Assembly (NCBI GenBank): GCA_905236585.1
Contig: CAJOQZ010000203.1
Span: 1-9,275, forward strand
Reading direction: 5' to 3'
Length of the DNA stretch: 9,275 nucleotides
DNA from: an uncultured Lachnospiraceae bacterium
GTDB lineage: Bacteria; Bacillota; Clostridia; Lachnospirales; Lachnospiraceae
A program made the position numbers and the translations under genes. Of this stretch, positions 1-6,673 are shown piece by piece (positions within the stretch are counted from its first letter, which is position 1; each line of letters opens with the position of its first letter). Below the pieces are notes generated by a model. It was not told where the DNA came from and ran no database searches. It saw only the letters and a program-made list of their open reading frames with translations.

Positions 1-407
1 ACATCATTTATACCTGTTCGCTTTCCGCGGCAGCGGAACTGTCCAACCTAAAGGAACCGCAGGTGTATCTGCCGGGAGGACATCTGAACAACAACAGTTT
101 AAGCATCAGCGGACCGTCCGGTATAGAGGAATTGTCCCATGTGAATTTTGACATTGCCTTTATCGGCGTGACGGGATACACGGACGCGGCGGGGTTTAAC
201 AGCGCATCCGAAGCGGATACCGCCTTAAAGCGGGCAGTGATCTCGCGTAGTGCGAAAGTGGTGGCCTTAATGGATGCTTCGAAAATCGGCGTTGTGACAA
301 CCTATACGATCTGCGATCTCGATCAGGTGGATGCCGTGGTTACGGCGGGGAAATTGCCCGAAGATTTTATACAGGCGTGCAAGCGGCGTAATATAGAAAT
401 GTTATGA
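1..407 (+). CDS. DeoR/GlpR-family transcriptional regulator, C-terminal sensor domain (5' end missing)
   Basis: The open frame runs in from the left edge (first complete codon at 3) and stops with TGA at 405-407, leaving 134 residues. They match the phosphosugar-sensing C-terminal domain of DeoR-family repressors. Visible signs are a glycine-rich strand with YLPGGHLNNN, then SGPSGIEEL, a core strand FDIAFIGVTGYTDAAGF, an 'SEADTALKRAVISRSAKVV' helix-strand unit, the DASKIG motif, and the closing DLDQVDAVVTAGKLP. In this family that domain resembles ribose-5-phosphate isomerase and binds a phosphorylated sugar that relieves DNA binding by an N-terminal helix-turn-helix, which lies outside the window. 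A GTG at 63 could be taken as a start, but the domain clearly continues upstream of it, so it is internal. The cognate sugar cannot be told from this fragment. It lies 67 bases before the PRD regulator, with a hairpin but no clear terminator between them, so cotranscription is possible. Confidence 0.85.
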   Translation, partial: IIYTCSLSAAAELSNLKEPQVYLPGGHLNNNSLSISGPSGIEELSHVNFDIAFIGVTGYTDAAGFNSASEADTALKRAVISRSAKVVALMDASKIGVVTTYTICDLDQVDAVVTAGKLPEDFIQACKRRNIEML

Positions 408-457
408 GGCGAAAGCCATATGCAGCAACGGCTCCGTATATTCCTACGGAGCCGTTG
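408..457 (+). other. Tandem hairpins between the two regulators, no U-tract
   Basis: A small GGC-GAAA-GCC tetraloop hairpin (408-417) directly follows the stop codon of the DeoR-family gene. It is followed by a perfect 13-bp inverted repeat, CAACGGCTCCGTA (426-438) and TACGGAGCCGTTG (445-457), with a 6-base loop. No run of T follows on either strand, so this is not a standard intrinsic terminator. The mtlR-like ribosome binding site (AGGAG, 463-467) begins 6 bases after the stem. The structure could stabilise the 3' end of the upstream message, partly attenuate read-through, or affect translation of the next gene. These roles are inference; only the inverted repeats are seen directly. Confidence 0.6.
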
Positions 458-474
458 TCCATAGGAGACGGGTT

Positions 475-2559
475 ATGAGTTTTACACCAAGACAGGCGGC
501 GATCGTCGCGGAACTACTGAAAAGAGAAGATGCGGTTTTGACGGCGGAACTTGCTGATATTCTGCATATCGGCATGCGCACGCTGCAGCGGGATCTGCCC
601 GATATCGAAAAAGAGGTGAAAAAGTCCGGCGTGCAGTTAGAACGCAGCCGCTCCAAGGGAATCCGTCTCTCCGGGGATAAGGCGGCGCTTCATATGTTGC
701 GGGAAAGCATCCTGCAGGAAGCAGCACCTGATCCATCCGATAAGACGGCGCGTCGTAGAAAACTCCTTCTTTTGCTGTTAAAGGAGCGCGAGCCGCGCAA
801 GATGTATTATTACAGCACACAACTCGGCGTCAGCGAGGCGACGGTCGGCAGCGATATCGAAGCGTTGCTGCCTTGGCTTGAAAAAAATCATCTATCGGTC
901 ATAAGACGGCAGGGCTACGGCGTGATGCTAAGCGGAACCGAGCAGGATTACCGGGAGGCGATGCGGCGTTTTATCCATGAAAACGGCGGCGAATTTTTAC
1001 AGGAGAGCGGTCGCTTTAATTTGGATGCGGTGTCGGCGGCAGTGCTTGACGAGGCGGACGGCGGTATTTTTTCTTTGCTGAATCCGAAAGTGATGCGCCG
1101 TGTCGACGAAGTGCTTACTGCGATGGCGGAGCCGCGCTTGAAGCAGTTGACCGCAAATGCATATGCAGGACTGGTGACGCATATTGCTATATCAATGGAG
1201 CGGCTGCGGCAGGGCGGAAGGCTTGGCGTTTCACAGGAAAAACGGATCGATCTTTCGAGAATGGAAGACTATGATTTGGCAAAACGAATCCTTGCCGAGA
1301 TGGAAGAGGAGTTTGAACTTACGGTTCCCGAGGAAGAAGTCTCTTATATATTGCTGCATATCAAAGGGGCAAAGGTGGCATATTCCGGCAATGACGACGG
1401 CATGCCGGAAGTGATGGAAAACGGCGAACTGCTTCGGATGATCGACCGAATGATCGATGCTTACGAACCGGCGATCGCCTTGCAGTTAAAACAGGACGAG
1501 CAGTTTATCCGAGGTCTGTTGGTGCATTTAGGACCTGTCATTGTCCGGCTCGAAGGACATATGAATATTTTTAATCCGCTCCTTGCCGAGATAAAAGAGG
1601 AGTACGCGGATGTTTTTGCCCGCTGCCGTAAGGCGGCAAAGGTGATCAGCGAAGAGCGGGGGCTTGCTGTTTCGGAAGAAGAGATCGGTTTCTTGGCAAT
1701 GCATTTCGGCGCGGCGGAAGAGAGGGCGCTTGCCATGGCAGGAAGCAGAAGACGCGTCCATATCGGAATTGTCTGCGCAAGCGGCTTTGGCGTGGCGCAG
1801 CTTATGATGGCAAAATTAAAAAGCAAACTTCGTCATGGCGTGCGGTTTGCGGCATACGGAAAAGAGGAATTAAGCAAAGAGGTCTTAAGGGAGAATGATT
1901 TTTTCGTTTCGACAATGGACCTGGATGCTTATGGGGTGGACTGGCTGCGCGTCTCCCCGCTGATCACTGCGGCGGATCTGTCAAAAATTGAGCATAAAAT
2001 GCTGGACTATTCCCATACGCACCGAAGGGAGGAGACATCTGATTTTCTGGAACATCTGGCGCAGACGGCGGCGGTTGCAGGCGATATGCTGACCCTTATC
2101 CGGTCATATCGGAGATATGAGATTGATGCTGCGCTTTCGTTTCGGGACTTGCTCCATAATCTGGCGATCCGCGTGACCGGCTCCCTTGCGGCGGCGGAGC
2201 GCGTGACGGAAGCGGTGCTTACGCGGGAGGAACTGAATACACAGGTCATCCCGGAACTGGGGATCGCGCTTTTGCATACAGTTACGGACGCAGTTGAAAA
2301 ACCGGTATTTATTACCTGTACGCCGCGTGGGACGGACCGGTTTTCGGATGCGTATTTCAAAGAAATTTCCGCCGTCGTGCTGATGCTGTCGCCAAAAGAT
2401 GAAATGCGCTCATATCACGCGAGGGTGTTGGGGATCATCAGCGCCGCGTTTGTGCAGGAGGAGGATTTTTTGCACGCGGTATTATCGGAAGACGAAGAAA
2501 CTATCCGCGCTGCGCTGACAAAATTGCTGCACCGGACATATGAGAAACTGTTTAGGTGA
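475..2559 (+). CDS. mtlR: MtlR-type PRD transcriptional regulator with EIIB- and EIIA-like domains
   Basis: This 694-residue protein has the full architecture and length of MtlR/LicR/ManR-family activators. Domains in order are an N-terminal helix-turn-helix (about 5-60, with LADILHIGMRTLQRDL), a second winged-helix/Mga-like domain (about 95-155), PRD1 (about 200-305, H236 and H295), PRD2 (about 315-420, H351 and H410), an EIIB-Gat-like domain (about 428-510, C434 in VCASGFGVAQ), and an EIIA-like domain (about 550-690, H601 in GIALLHT). All the usual phosphorylatable His/Cys positions are kept. In this family HPr/EI phosphorylate PRD2 to activate, while PTS-dependent phosphorylation of the EIIB/EIIA-like domains inhibits, so activity follows sugar flux. 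The gene is assigned to mannitol because the next gene is mtlA; by sequence alone it could serve another sugar. ATG at 475 has AGGAG 7 bases upstream. A weak hairpin terminator follows the gene. Its likely target is the palindrome upstream of mtlA. Confidence 0.85.
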   Translation: MSFTPRQAAIVAELLKREDAVLTAELADILHIGMRTLQRDLPDIEKEVKKSGVQLERSRSKGIRLSGDKAALHMLRESILQEAAPDPSDKTARRRKLLLLLLKEREPRKMYYYSTQLGVSEATVGSDIEALLPWLEKNHLSVIRRQGYGVMLSGTEQDYREAMRRFIHENGGEFLQESGRFNLDAVSAAVLDEADGGIFSLLNPKVMRRVDEVLTAMAEPRLKQLTANAYAGLVTHIAISMERLRQGGRLGVSQEKRIDLSRMEDYDLAKRILAEMEEEFELTVPEEEVSYILLHIKGAKVAYSGNDDGMPEVMENGELLRMIDRMIDAYEPAIALQLKQDEQFIRGLLVHLGPVIVRLEGHMNIFNPLLAEIKEEYADVFARCRKAAKVISEERGLAVSEEEIGFLAMHFGAAEERALAMAGSRRRVHIGIVCASGFGVAQLMMAKLKSKLRHGVRFAAYGKEELSKEVLRENDFFVSTMDLDAYGVDWLRVSPLITAADLSKIEHKMLDYSHTHRREETSDFLEHLAQTAAVAGDMLTLIRSYRRYEIDAALSFRDLLHNLAIRVTGSLAAAERVTEAVLTREELNTQVIPELGIALLHTVTDAVEKPVFITCTPRGTDRFSDAYFKEISAVVLMLSPKDEMRSYHARVLGIISAAFVQEEDFLHAVLSEDEETIRAALTKLLHRTYEKLFR

Positions 2560-2569
2560 CATAAGATAG

Positions 2570-2600
2570 CGCCCTGCCGTGTATATGGCAGGGCGTATTT
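2570..2600 (+). terminator. Probable weak intrinsic terminator after mtlR
   Basis: A 9-bp perfect GC-rich stem, CGCCCTGCC (2570-2578) with GGCAGGGCG (2587-2595), starts 10 bases after the mtlR stop codon. A short T-rich tail (TATTT) follows. The stem is strong but the U-tract is short, so termination may be incomplete. Confidence 0.6.
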
Positions 2601-2658
2601 CATGGACAGACATGATATGGTGCAAGGGCCATTATGCCTAGCATCTTAATATCGATTC

Positions 2659-2681
2659 TTTGTCGTTTTCAAAACGACAAA
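2659..2681. promoter_or_regulatory. Perfect 23-bp palindrome, probable MtlR operator
   Basis: Arms TTTGTCGTTTT (2659-2669) and AAAACGACAAA (2671-2681) are perfect reverse complements around a single C at 2670. No T-run terminator context or gene end is nearby. The centre lies about 63 bases before the predicted mtlA transcription start, a classic position for an activator upstream of the -35 box. Bacillus MtlR sites, as I recall them, are inverted repeats with outer TTGNC and GNCAA half-sites, and this palindrome carries TTGTC and GACAA. Assignment to MtlR is inference from position, half-site resemblance and the adjacent regulator gene. Confidence 0.6.
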
Positions 2682-2697
2682 ACCAATTTTCATTTTG

Positions 2698-2726
2698 TTG
2701 AAAAAACAGAGAACTCCTTTTATAAT
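2698..2726 (+). promoter_or_regulatory. Sigma-A-type promoter of mtlA
   Basis: TTGAAA (2698-2703) and TATAAT (2721-2726) are separated by exactly 17 bases, which makes a near-consensus vegetative promoter. Transcription would start near 2733, leaving a leader of about 50 bases before mtlA. With the palindrome just upstream, this looks like a regulated promoter. I found no convincing CcpA (cre) site in the gap. Confidence 0.75.
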
Positions 2727-2782
2727 AACAATCAGAAAGAGACAGACAACTATTTTTTCAAAAGTGGAGGAGGTTAAGTATT

Positions 2783-4651
2783 ATGAAAGAGAAAGTACAA
2801 TCTTTCGGACGGTTCCTATCCGCAATGGTTATGCCGAACATCGGCGCATTCATCGCGTGGGGACTGATCACAGCATTATTCATTGAAGCAGGGTGGTTCC
2901 CGAATGCGGATCTTGCGACTATCGTAAGTCCGATGTTATCGTATGTGCTTCCTATTTTAATCGCGTTTCAGGGCGGTAAAATGGTCGGCGGAGAGCGCGG
3001 GGCGGTAATCGGCGTAATCGCAACAATCGGTGTTATCTGCGGCGAGCCGGACACGACAATGCTCATGGGCGCAATGGCGATGGGTCCGTTCGCAGGCTGG
3101 GTCATCAAACAGTTTGACAAAGCGGTTGATGGCAAGATCAAGCCGGGATTTGAAATGTTGGTCAACAACTTCTCGGTCGGGATTTTAGGAATGATCTTAG
3201 CGATCATTGGATTTTATCTGATCGGTCCGTTTATGGCAGTCATCCTTGCAGTTTTAGAAGGCGGCGTTCAGATTTTGGTAGACAACGGTCTGCTTCCGCT
3301 GGTATCGATTTTCGTTGAACCGGCAAAGGTTTTGTTCTTAAACAACGCAATCAACCATGGTATTTTCACACCGCTCGGCGGCGAGCAGGTGAAGGAACTC
3401 GGCAAATCCGTCTTCTACATGATCGAGACGAACCCCGGTTCCGCTACCGGCGTACTCCTTGCATACTGTCTGTTTGCAAAAGATAAGGCGACAAGGGATT
3501 CCGCACCGGGCGCACTCATCGTTCACCTGTTCGGCGGCATCCACGAGATTTACTTTCCGTATGTACTGATGAATCCGCTGCTTTTACTGGCAACGATCGG
3601 CGGTTCCGTAGCGGCAATGTTCTATAACACGATCTTTGACTTAGGCTTGGTTGGACCGCCGGCGCCGGGCAGCATAATCGCTTTCCTTGCAATGGCGCCG
3701 AAAGGATCAACGTTTGCGGTAGTCCTTTCGTTCCTGATCGCGGCTGGTGTATCCTTCGCAATCGCAATGCCGATCGTTAAGTTTTCGAATACGAAGGGCT
3801 CGCTTGACGAAGCACAGAATCAGATGGCGGACATGAAAGCGGAGTCCAAAGGACAGGCAATTAACGGCAACGTAGACCTTGCATCCATTAACACGGTAGT
3901 ATTCGCTTGCGACGCCGGCATGGGTTCTTCGGCAATGGGCGCTTCGGTTCTTCAGAGAAAATTCGAAGGCGTCGGCGTATCGGATATCAAAGTAACACAT
4001 GCTTCCGTATCGGAGGTACCGGGCAACGCGCAGTATATCGTCTGCCACAAGGATTTAGCGGAGCGCGCAAGAAAGAGTGCGCCGAGCGCAAGGATCGTAA
4101 CCATTACGAACTTTATGAACGCGCCGGAATACGATCAGATCGTCGGTGAAATATCCGCAGCGAAATCGGGCGTCGGCACCCTTTCCGCGACCCAGGAAAA
4201 GCAAGCAAAGCAGGCAGTCTCTTCCGACAGCAAGGTGCTGCTTAAGAAAAACATCATCTTAAACCGTCCGGCTGCAAGCAAAGAAGAAGTGATAGCCGAG
4301 ATCGGCAAGATCATGGCACGCGATGGCTACGCAACCGAAAAATATACACAGGCAATGCTTGAAAAAGAAAAGGTCTTCAACACGGCGATCGGAAATTCGC
4401 TTGCCGTGCCGCATGGGATCGAAGAGATGCGCGGTGAGATCTTAGGCTCCGGGCTTACGGTATTCACATACCCGGAAGGCGTAGACTGGGGCGACGGCAA
4501 TATTGTAAAATTAGTTGTCGGCATCGCAAGCACAGGCAATGAGCATGTCGAAGTCTTAGGACGGATTGCGGAAGTCTGCGAAACGGAAGAAGCGGTGGAG
4601 AAGATCCTGAAAATGAATGTGGACGAGGTATACGACCTGTTCAAAAGATAA
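2783..4651 (+). CDS. mtlA: PTS mannitol-specific EIICBA
   Basis: This 622-residue single-chain permease takes up mannitol and phosphorylates it to mannitol-1-phosphate, using phosphate passed from HPr. The membrane EIIC part covers about 1-340, with many hydrophobic segments, NNAINHG at 187-193 and the signature GGIHEIYFPYVLMNP at 251-265 (E254 in the substrate-site motif). A polar linker (about 335-368) leads to EIIB with the phosphocysteine C376 in FACDAGMGSSAMGA. A second linker (about 460-485) leads to EIIA with the phosphohistidine H544 in AVPHG and a second active-site His, H588, in GNEH. Length and C-B-A order match the enterobacterial enzyme (about 637 residues); Bacillus splits EIIA off as MtlF. 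The start is ATG at 2783 with a strong GGAGGAGG just upstream. No mannitol-1-phosphate dehydrogenase gene follows, so that step must be encoded elsewhere. The gene sits alone between its own promoter and a strong terminator. Confidence 0.95.
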   Translation: MKEKVQSFGRFLSAMVMPNIGAFIAWGLITALFIEAGWFPNADLATIVSPMLSYVLPILIAFQGGKMVGGERGAVIGVIATIGVICGEPDTTMLMGAMAMGPFAGWVIKQFDKAVDGKIKPGFEMLVNNFSVGILGMILAIIGFYLIGPFMAVILAVLEGGVQILVDNGLLPLVSIFVEPAKVLFLNNAINHGIFTPLGGEQVKELGKSVFYMIETNPGSATGVLLAYCLFAKDKATRDSAPGALIVHLFGGIHEIYFPYVLMNPLLLLATIGGSVAAMFYNTIFDLGLVGPPAPGSIIAFLAMAPKGSTFAVVLSFLIAAGVSFAIAMPIVKFSNTKGSLDEAQNQMADMKAESKGQAINGNVDLASINTVVFACDAGMGSSAMGASVLQRKFEGVGVSDIKVTHASVSEVPGNAQYIVCHKDLAERARKSAPSARIVTITNFMNAPEYDQIVGEISAAKSGVGTLSATQEKQAKQAVSSDSKVLLKKNIILNRPAASKEEVIAEIGKIMARDGYATEKYTQAMLEKEKVFNTAIGNSLAVPHGIEEMRGEILGSGLTVFTYPEGVDWGDGNIVKLVVGIASTGNEHVEVLGRIAEVCETEEAVEKILKMNVDEVYDLFKR

Positions 4652-4686
4652 ATGACGTTATCATAATTACTCTACCTTATAAAACG

Positions 4687-4720
4687 AAAAACAGCGGAGG
4701 CGAAAGTCACCGCTGTTTTT
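4687..4720. terminator. Strong intrinsic terminator after mtlA (potentially bidirectional)
   Basis: AAAAACAGCGG (4687-4697) and CCGCTGTTTTT (4710-4720) form an 11-bp stem ending in a T-run, with a possible inner stem closed by a GAAA tetraloop (4702-4705). The matching A-run on the 5' side means it could also terminate transcription from the other strand. It isolates mtlA from the downstream operon. Confidence 0.9.
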
Positions 4721-4733
4721 CAATATCATGTTG

Positions 4734-4798
4734 AGAATAAACGCTTCTTTGTGTGAGGTTAAGGCATTTTTGCCGTCAAACACAAAGAAGCGTTTGTT
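4734..4798. repeat. Long inverted repeat in the mtlA-deacetylase gap
   Basis: Arms AAACGCTTCTTTGTGT (4738-4753) and ACACAAAGAAGCGTTT (4779-4794) are perfect 16-base reverse complements. The pairing extends outward to 4734/4798 with one G-T wobble, giving about 20 bp. The 25-base centre contains a further small hairpin, GGCA-TTTT-TGCC (4762-4773). No T-run follows the outer stem, and a complete terminator already lies 14 bases upstream, so this is not needed to end mtlA. It encodes no convincing protein. It could be a small dispersed palindromic element (REP- or MITE-like), a large operator, or a structured RNA. Nothing in this window contains a second copy. Confidence 0.7.
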
Positions 4799-4814
4799 CC
4801 CAAATGCATGATAG

Positions 4815-4834
4815 GATGAAAATGGATTTTCGTC
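4815..4834. promoter_or_regulatory. Operator-like palindrome upstream of the deacetylase promoter
   Basis: GAAAAT (4818-4823) and ATTTTC (4826-4831) are perfect inverted arms around GG. Pairing extends by G4815-C4834 and A4816-T4833, with one mismatch between. The centre is about 63 bases before the predicted transcription start. It is short and AT-rich, so chance is a real alternative, and no cognate regulator is identifiable here. Confidence 0.3.
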
Positions 4835-4852
4835 ATGTAACCGATATGAATA

Positions 4853-4881
4853 TTGACTTGCATAAACGAATGAATTAGAAT
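4853..4881 (+). promoter_or_regulatory. Sigma-A-type promoter of the deacetylase-bactofilin-pyrH run
   Basis: TTGACT (4853-4858) and TAGAAT (4876-4881) are separated by 17 bases, each one mismatch from consensus. Transcription would start near 4888, about 25 bases before the deacetylase ATG at 4913. It is the only clear promoter I see between here and cdsA, so it may drive the whole downstream run. Confidence 0.7.
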
Positions 4882-4912
4882 AGAAAAGAATTTTTTGAAG
4901 ACGGAGAGTAAG

Positions 4913-5842
4913 ATGGATACACAGACAGAAAATGATGCAAGGCGCGACCGAAGAAGCCGGGTGCGCCGCATCAGAAATGCGATCATAACAATCATTACGG
5001 CGTGGATGGTGCTGTCCTTTATTCTTTTAACCTTCCTGTGCTTCAAGGTCTTTTCGCTGCAGCGGCAGATCAACATTCTTCTCGCGGAGCGCATGAAAGA
5101 GGTCTCTTCCGATTATGCTTCCGCGGACGGGGAGATGGATTCCCAGCTGCTGACCTATGTCGGGACGGCGGAAGAGAATTTAGCGGCGCCGGATGATACG
5201 CTGAAAGTTTATCTGACCTTTGACGACGGACCGTCGGAGCGGACCGCGGAAGTCTTAGATGTCTTAGACGATTATGGGATCAAGGCAACCTTTTTCGTTA
5301 CGGGACATACGGACGAACATTCGCTTGCTATGTACAAGCGGATCGTGGAGGAGGGGCATACGATCGGGATGCATTCGTATACGCACAAGTATTCCGACAT
5401 CTATGCTTCGGTTGACGCGTTTGCGCAGGATCTCGACCTGATCGAGAATCTGATTTATGATACGACAGGCGTGGACAGCATGTATTACCGGTTCCCCGGC
5501 GGCAGTTCGAACAAGGTATCCAATGTCGATATGGCGGAATATATCGAGTACCTGACGGACAAGGGGATCGTTTATTTTGACTGGAACGTTGCAAGCGGCG
5601 ACGCGACGACACAGGCATATACCGCAGATGATTTAGTTGAAAACGTTATGCGGGATGTGGTAAAATATAAAACGTCGGTGGTTTTGATGCATGACTCGGA
5701 GAACAAGACGATCACAGTCGAGGCACTGCCGACATTGATTGAAAAACTGCAGGCGCAGGGGGCGCTGCTTTTGCCGATCAGCGAAGATACGAGGCTGATT
5801 CAACATGTAACTTTATCGACCAATCATACAGCGGAGGAGTAA
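4913..5842 (+). CDS. Membrane-anchored polysaccharide deacetylase (NodB homology domain)
   Basis: This 309-residue protein has a basic cytoplasmic N-terminus (R-rich, 10-21), one membrane segment (about 23-45) and an extracellular catalytic domain (about 97-292). It belongs to carbohydrate esterase family 4, metal-dependent N-deacetylases acting on peptidoglycan or other N-acetylated polysaccharides. All five motifs are intact: TFDDGPS (102-108, D104 as expected base and D105 as metal ligand), HSYTH (154-158, two metal-binding His), RFPGGSSN (193-200), FDWN (222-225) and LMHD (258-261). It should therefore be catalytically active. The substrate cannot be read from sequence; peptidoglycan N-acetylglucosamine is the most common one. 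I chose ATG at 4913 because GGAGAG (4903-4908) sits just upstream. A TTG at 4895 would add six residues but has no ribosome binding site and lies only about 7 bases after the predicted transcript start. The stop codon is one base from the bactofilin start. Confidence 0.9.
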   Translation: MDTQTENDARRDRRSRVRRIRNAIITIITAWMVLSFILLTFLCFKVFSLQRQINILLAERMKEVSSDYASADGEMDSQLLTYVGTAEENLAAPDDTLKVYLTFDDGPSERTAEVLDVLDDYGIKATFFVTGHTDEHSLAMYKRIVEEGHTIGMHSYTHKYSDIYASVDAFAQDLDLIENLIYDTTGVDSMYYRFPGGSSNKVSNVDMAEYIEYLTDKGIVYFDWNVASGDATTQAYTADDLVENVMRDVVKYKTSVVLMHDSENKTITVEALPTLIEKLQAQGALLLPISEDTRLIQHVTLSTNHTAEE

Positions 5843-5843
5843 A

Positions 5844-6671
5844 ATGAGTTTTTTTAAGGATTTCAAAGATGATTTTTCGGAAGCTCTTGACGAACTGGTT
5901 CCGTTGGGGAATACCCCGGCATCGGAGCAGGAGGCAAAGGGAGCAGATGATATCGTCAATACGATTGATACCGATATTGACGCGGATACGGAATTATCCA
6001 AGTTAGACGGGCTTTTGGAGCAGGTGGCAAAACGCGTCGATGAAGAGCCGGCGCCGACAGTCGTTAAAGCGGAGCCGGTTAGTGCGCCCGCGCCGAAGAA
6101 GCAAGAGAATACATCCGATACAAGCATCGAAAAGGAGATTGCGAAAATGGATACGAATGATATGTTGCAGAACACGATGGATCAGACGGTTGTCGAGGAA
6201 CCGGTGGTTCAGCCGGAACCGGCTTCGGATGAGAACGCGGTGATCACGAAGAATATGCGGATCACCGGCGATCTGGAATCCACAGGTTCCATCGAAGTGC
6301 AGGGATTTATCAGCGGGAATGTCAAGTGCAACGGCAAACTGACGGTTACCGGCACGATCAACGGCAATTCCACGTCTTCCGAGTTTTTCGCTGATGCGGC
6401 AAGAGTGCAGGGAGAAATCGCATCCTCCGGCACGGTGAAGATCGGCGTCAATTCCGTCGTTATCGGCAATATTTCCGCAACTTCTGCGGTAATTGCCGGA
6501 GCGGTGAAGGGCGACATTGATATTCACGGACCGGTTGTCGTTGATTCTTCTGCGGTTGTTGCGGGCAATATCGTATCGCGTTCCGTTCAGATCAACAACG
6601 GCGCGGTAATCGAAGGCTTCTGCTCGCAGAAGTACGCAGATATGGATGTCAACAGCGTTTTTGAGAAATAA
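5844..6671 (+). CDS. Bactofilin-family polymer-forming cytoskeletal protein
   Basis: This 275-residue protein has a C-terminal bactofilin domain (about 132-262). It shows the regular short hydrophobic repeats of a right-handed beta-helix, for example ITGDLESTGSIEVQGFISGN, LTVTGTINGN, VKIGVNSVVIGNI, AVIAGAVKGDI and AVVAGNIVSRSVQI. Bactofilins polymerise without nucleotide, often beneath the membrane, and recruit or scaffold cell-wall enzymes. The N-terminal 130 residues are acidic and low in complexity, rich in D, E, P and A and probably disordered, after a short conserved-looking amphipathic start, MSFFKDFKDDFSEAL, that might touch the membrane. This tail is longer than in minimal bactofilins. 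The ribosome binding site GGAGGAG (5833-5839) lies inside the end of the deacetylase gene and ATG follows its stop by one base, so translation is probably coupled. The deacetylase is an obvious candidate client, although its catalytic domain is outside the cell and contact would have to be through its basic N-terminus or membrane segment. Confidence 0.9.
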   Translation: MSFFKDFKDDFSEALDELVPLGNTPASEQEAKGADDIVNTIDTDIDADTELSKLDGLLEQVAKRVDEEPAPTVVKAEPVSAPAPKKQENTSDTSIEKEIAKMDTNDMLQNTMDQTVVEEPVVQPEPASDENAVITKNMRITGDLESTGSIEVQGFISGNVKCNGKLTVTGTINGNSTSSEFFADAARVQGEIASSGTVKIGVNSVVIGNISATSAVIAGAVKGDIDIHGPVVVDSSAVVAGNIVSRSVQINNGAVIEGFCSQKYADMDVNSVFEK

Positions 6672-6673
6672 TC

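Noticed and set aside
63..65. GTG as the start of the first gene
   Set aside because: The same frame is open to the left edge and the DeoR-type domain continues upstream of it, so it is an internal codon.
2664..2681. CcpA (cre) catabolite repression site in the mtlA upstream palindrome
   Set aside because: The central CG can be aligned to the cre pattern, but several required positions mismatch on both sides; the perfect palindrome fits a regulator operator better.
2695..2886. Small plus-strand open frame over the mtlA promoter, as a possible leader peptide
   Set aside because: It begins upstream of the predicted transcription start and runs into mtlA in another frame, with no ribosome binding site.
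4895..4912. TTG start that would extend the deacetylase by six residues
   Set aside because: No ribosome binding site precedes it and it lies almost at the predicted transcription start; ATG 4913 has GGAGAG upstream.
4759..5094. Minus-strand open frame across the intergenic inverted repeat and the deacetylase start
   Set aside because: It overlaps the promoter, the repeat arm and the start of a clear gene, and shows no family resemblance.
6003..6527. 174-residue minus-strand open frame opposite the bactofilin
   Set aside because: It is a shadow of a well-supported gene, rich in Arg, His and Cys and without a recognisable domain; it arises from codon bias on the other strand.
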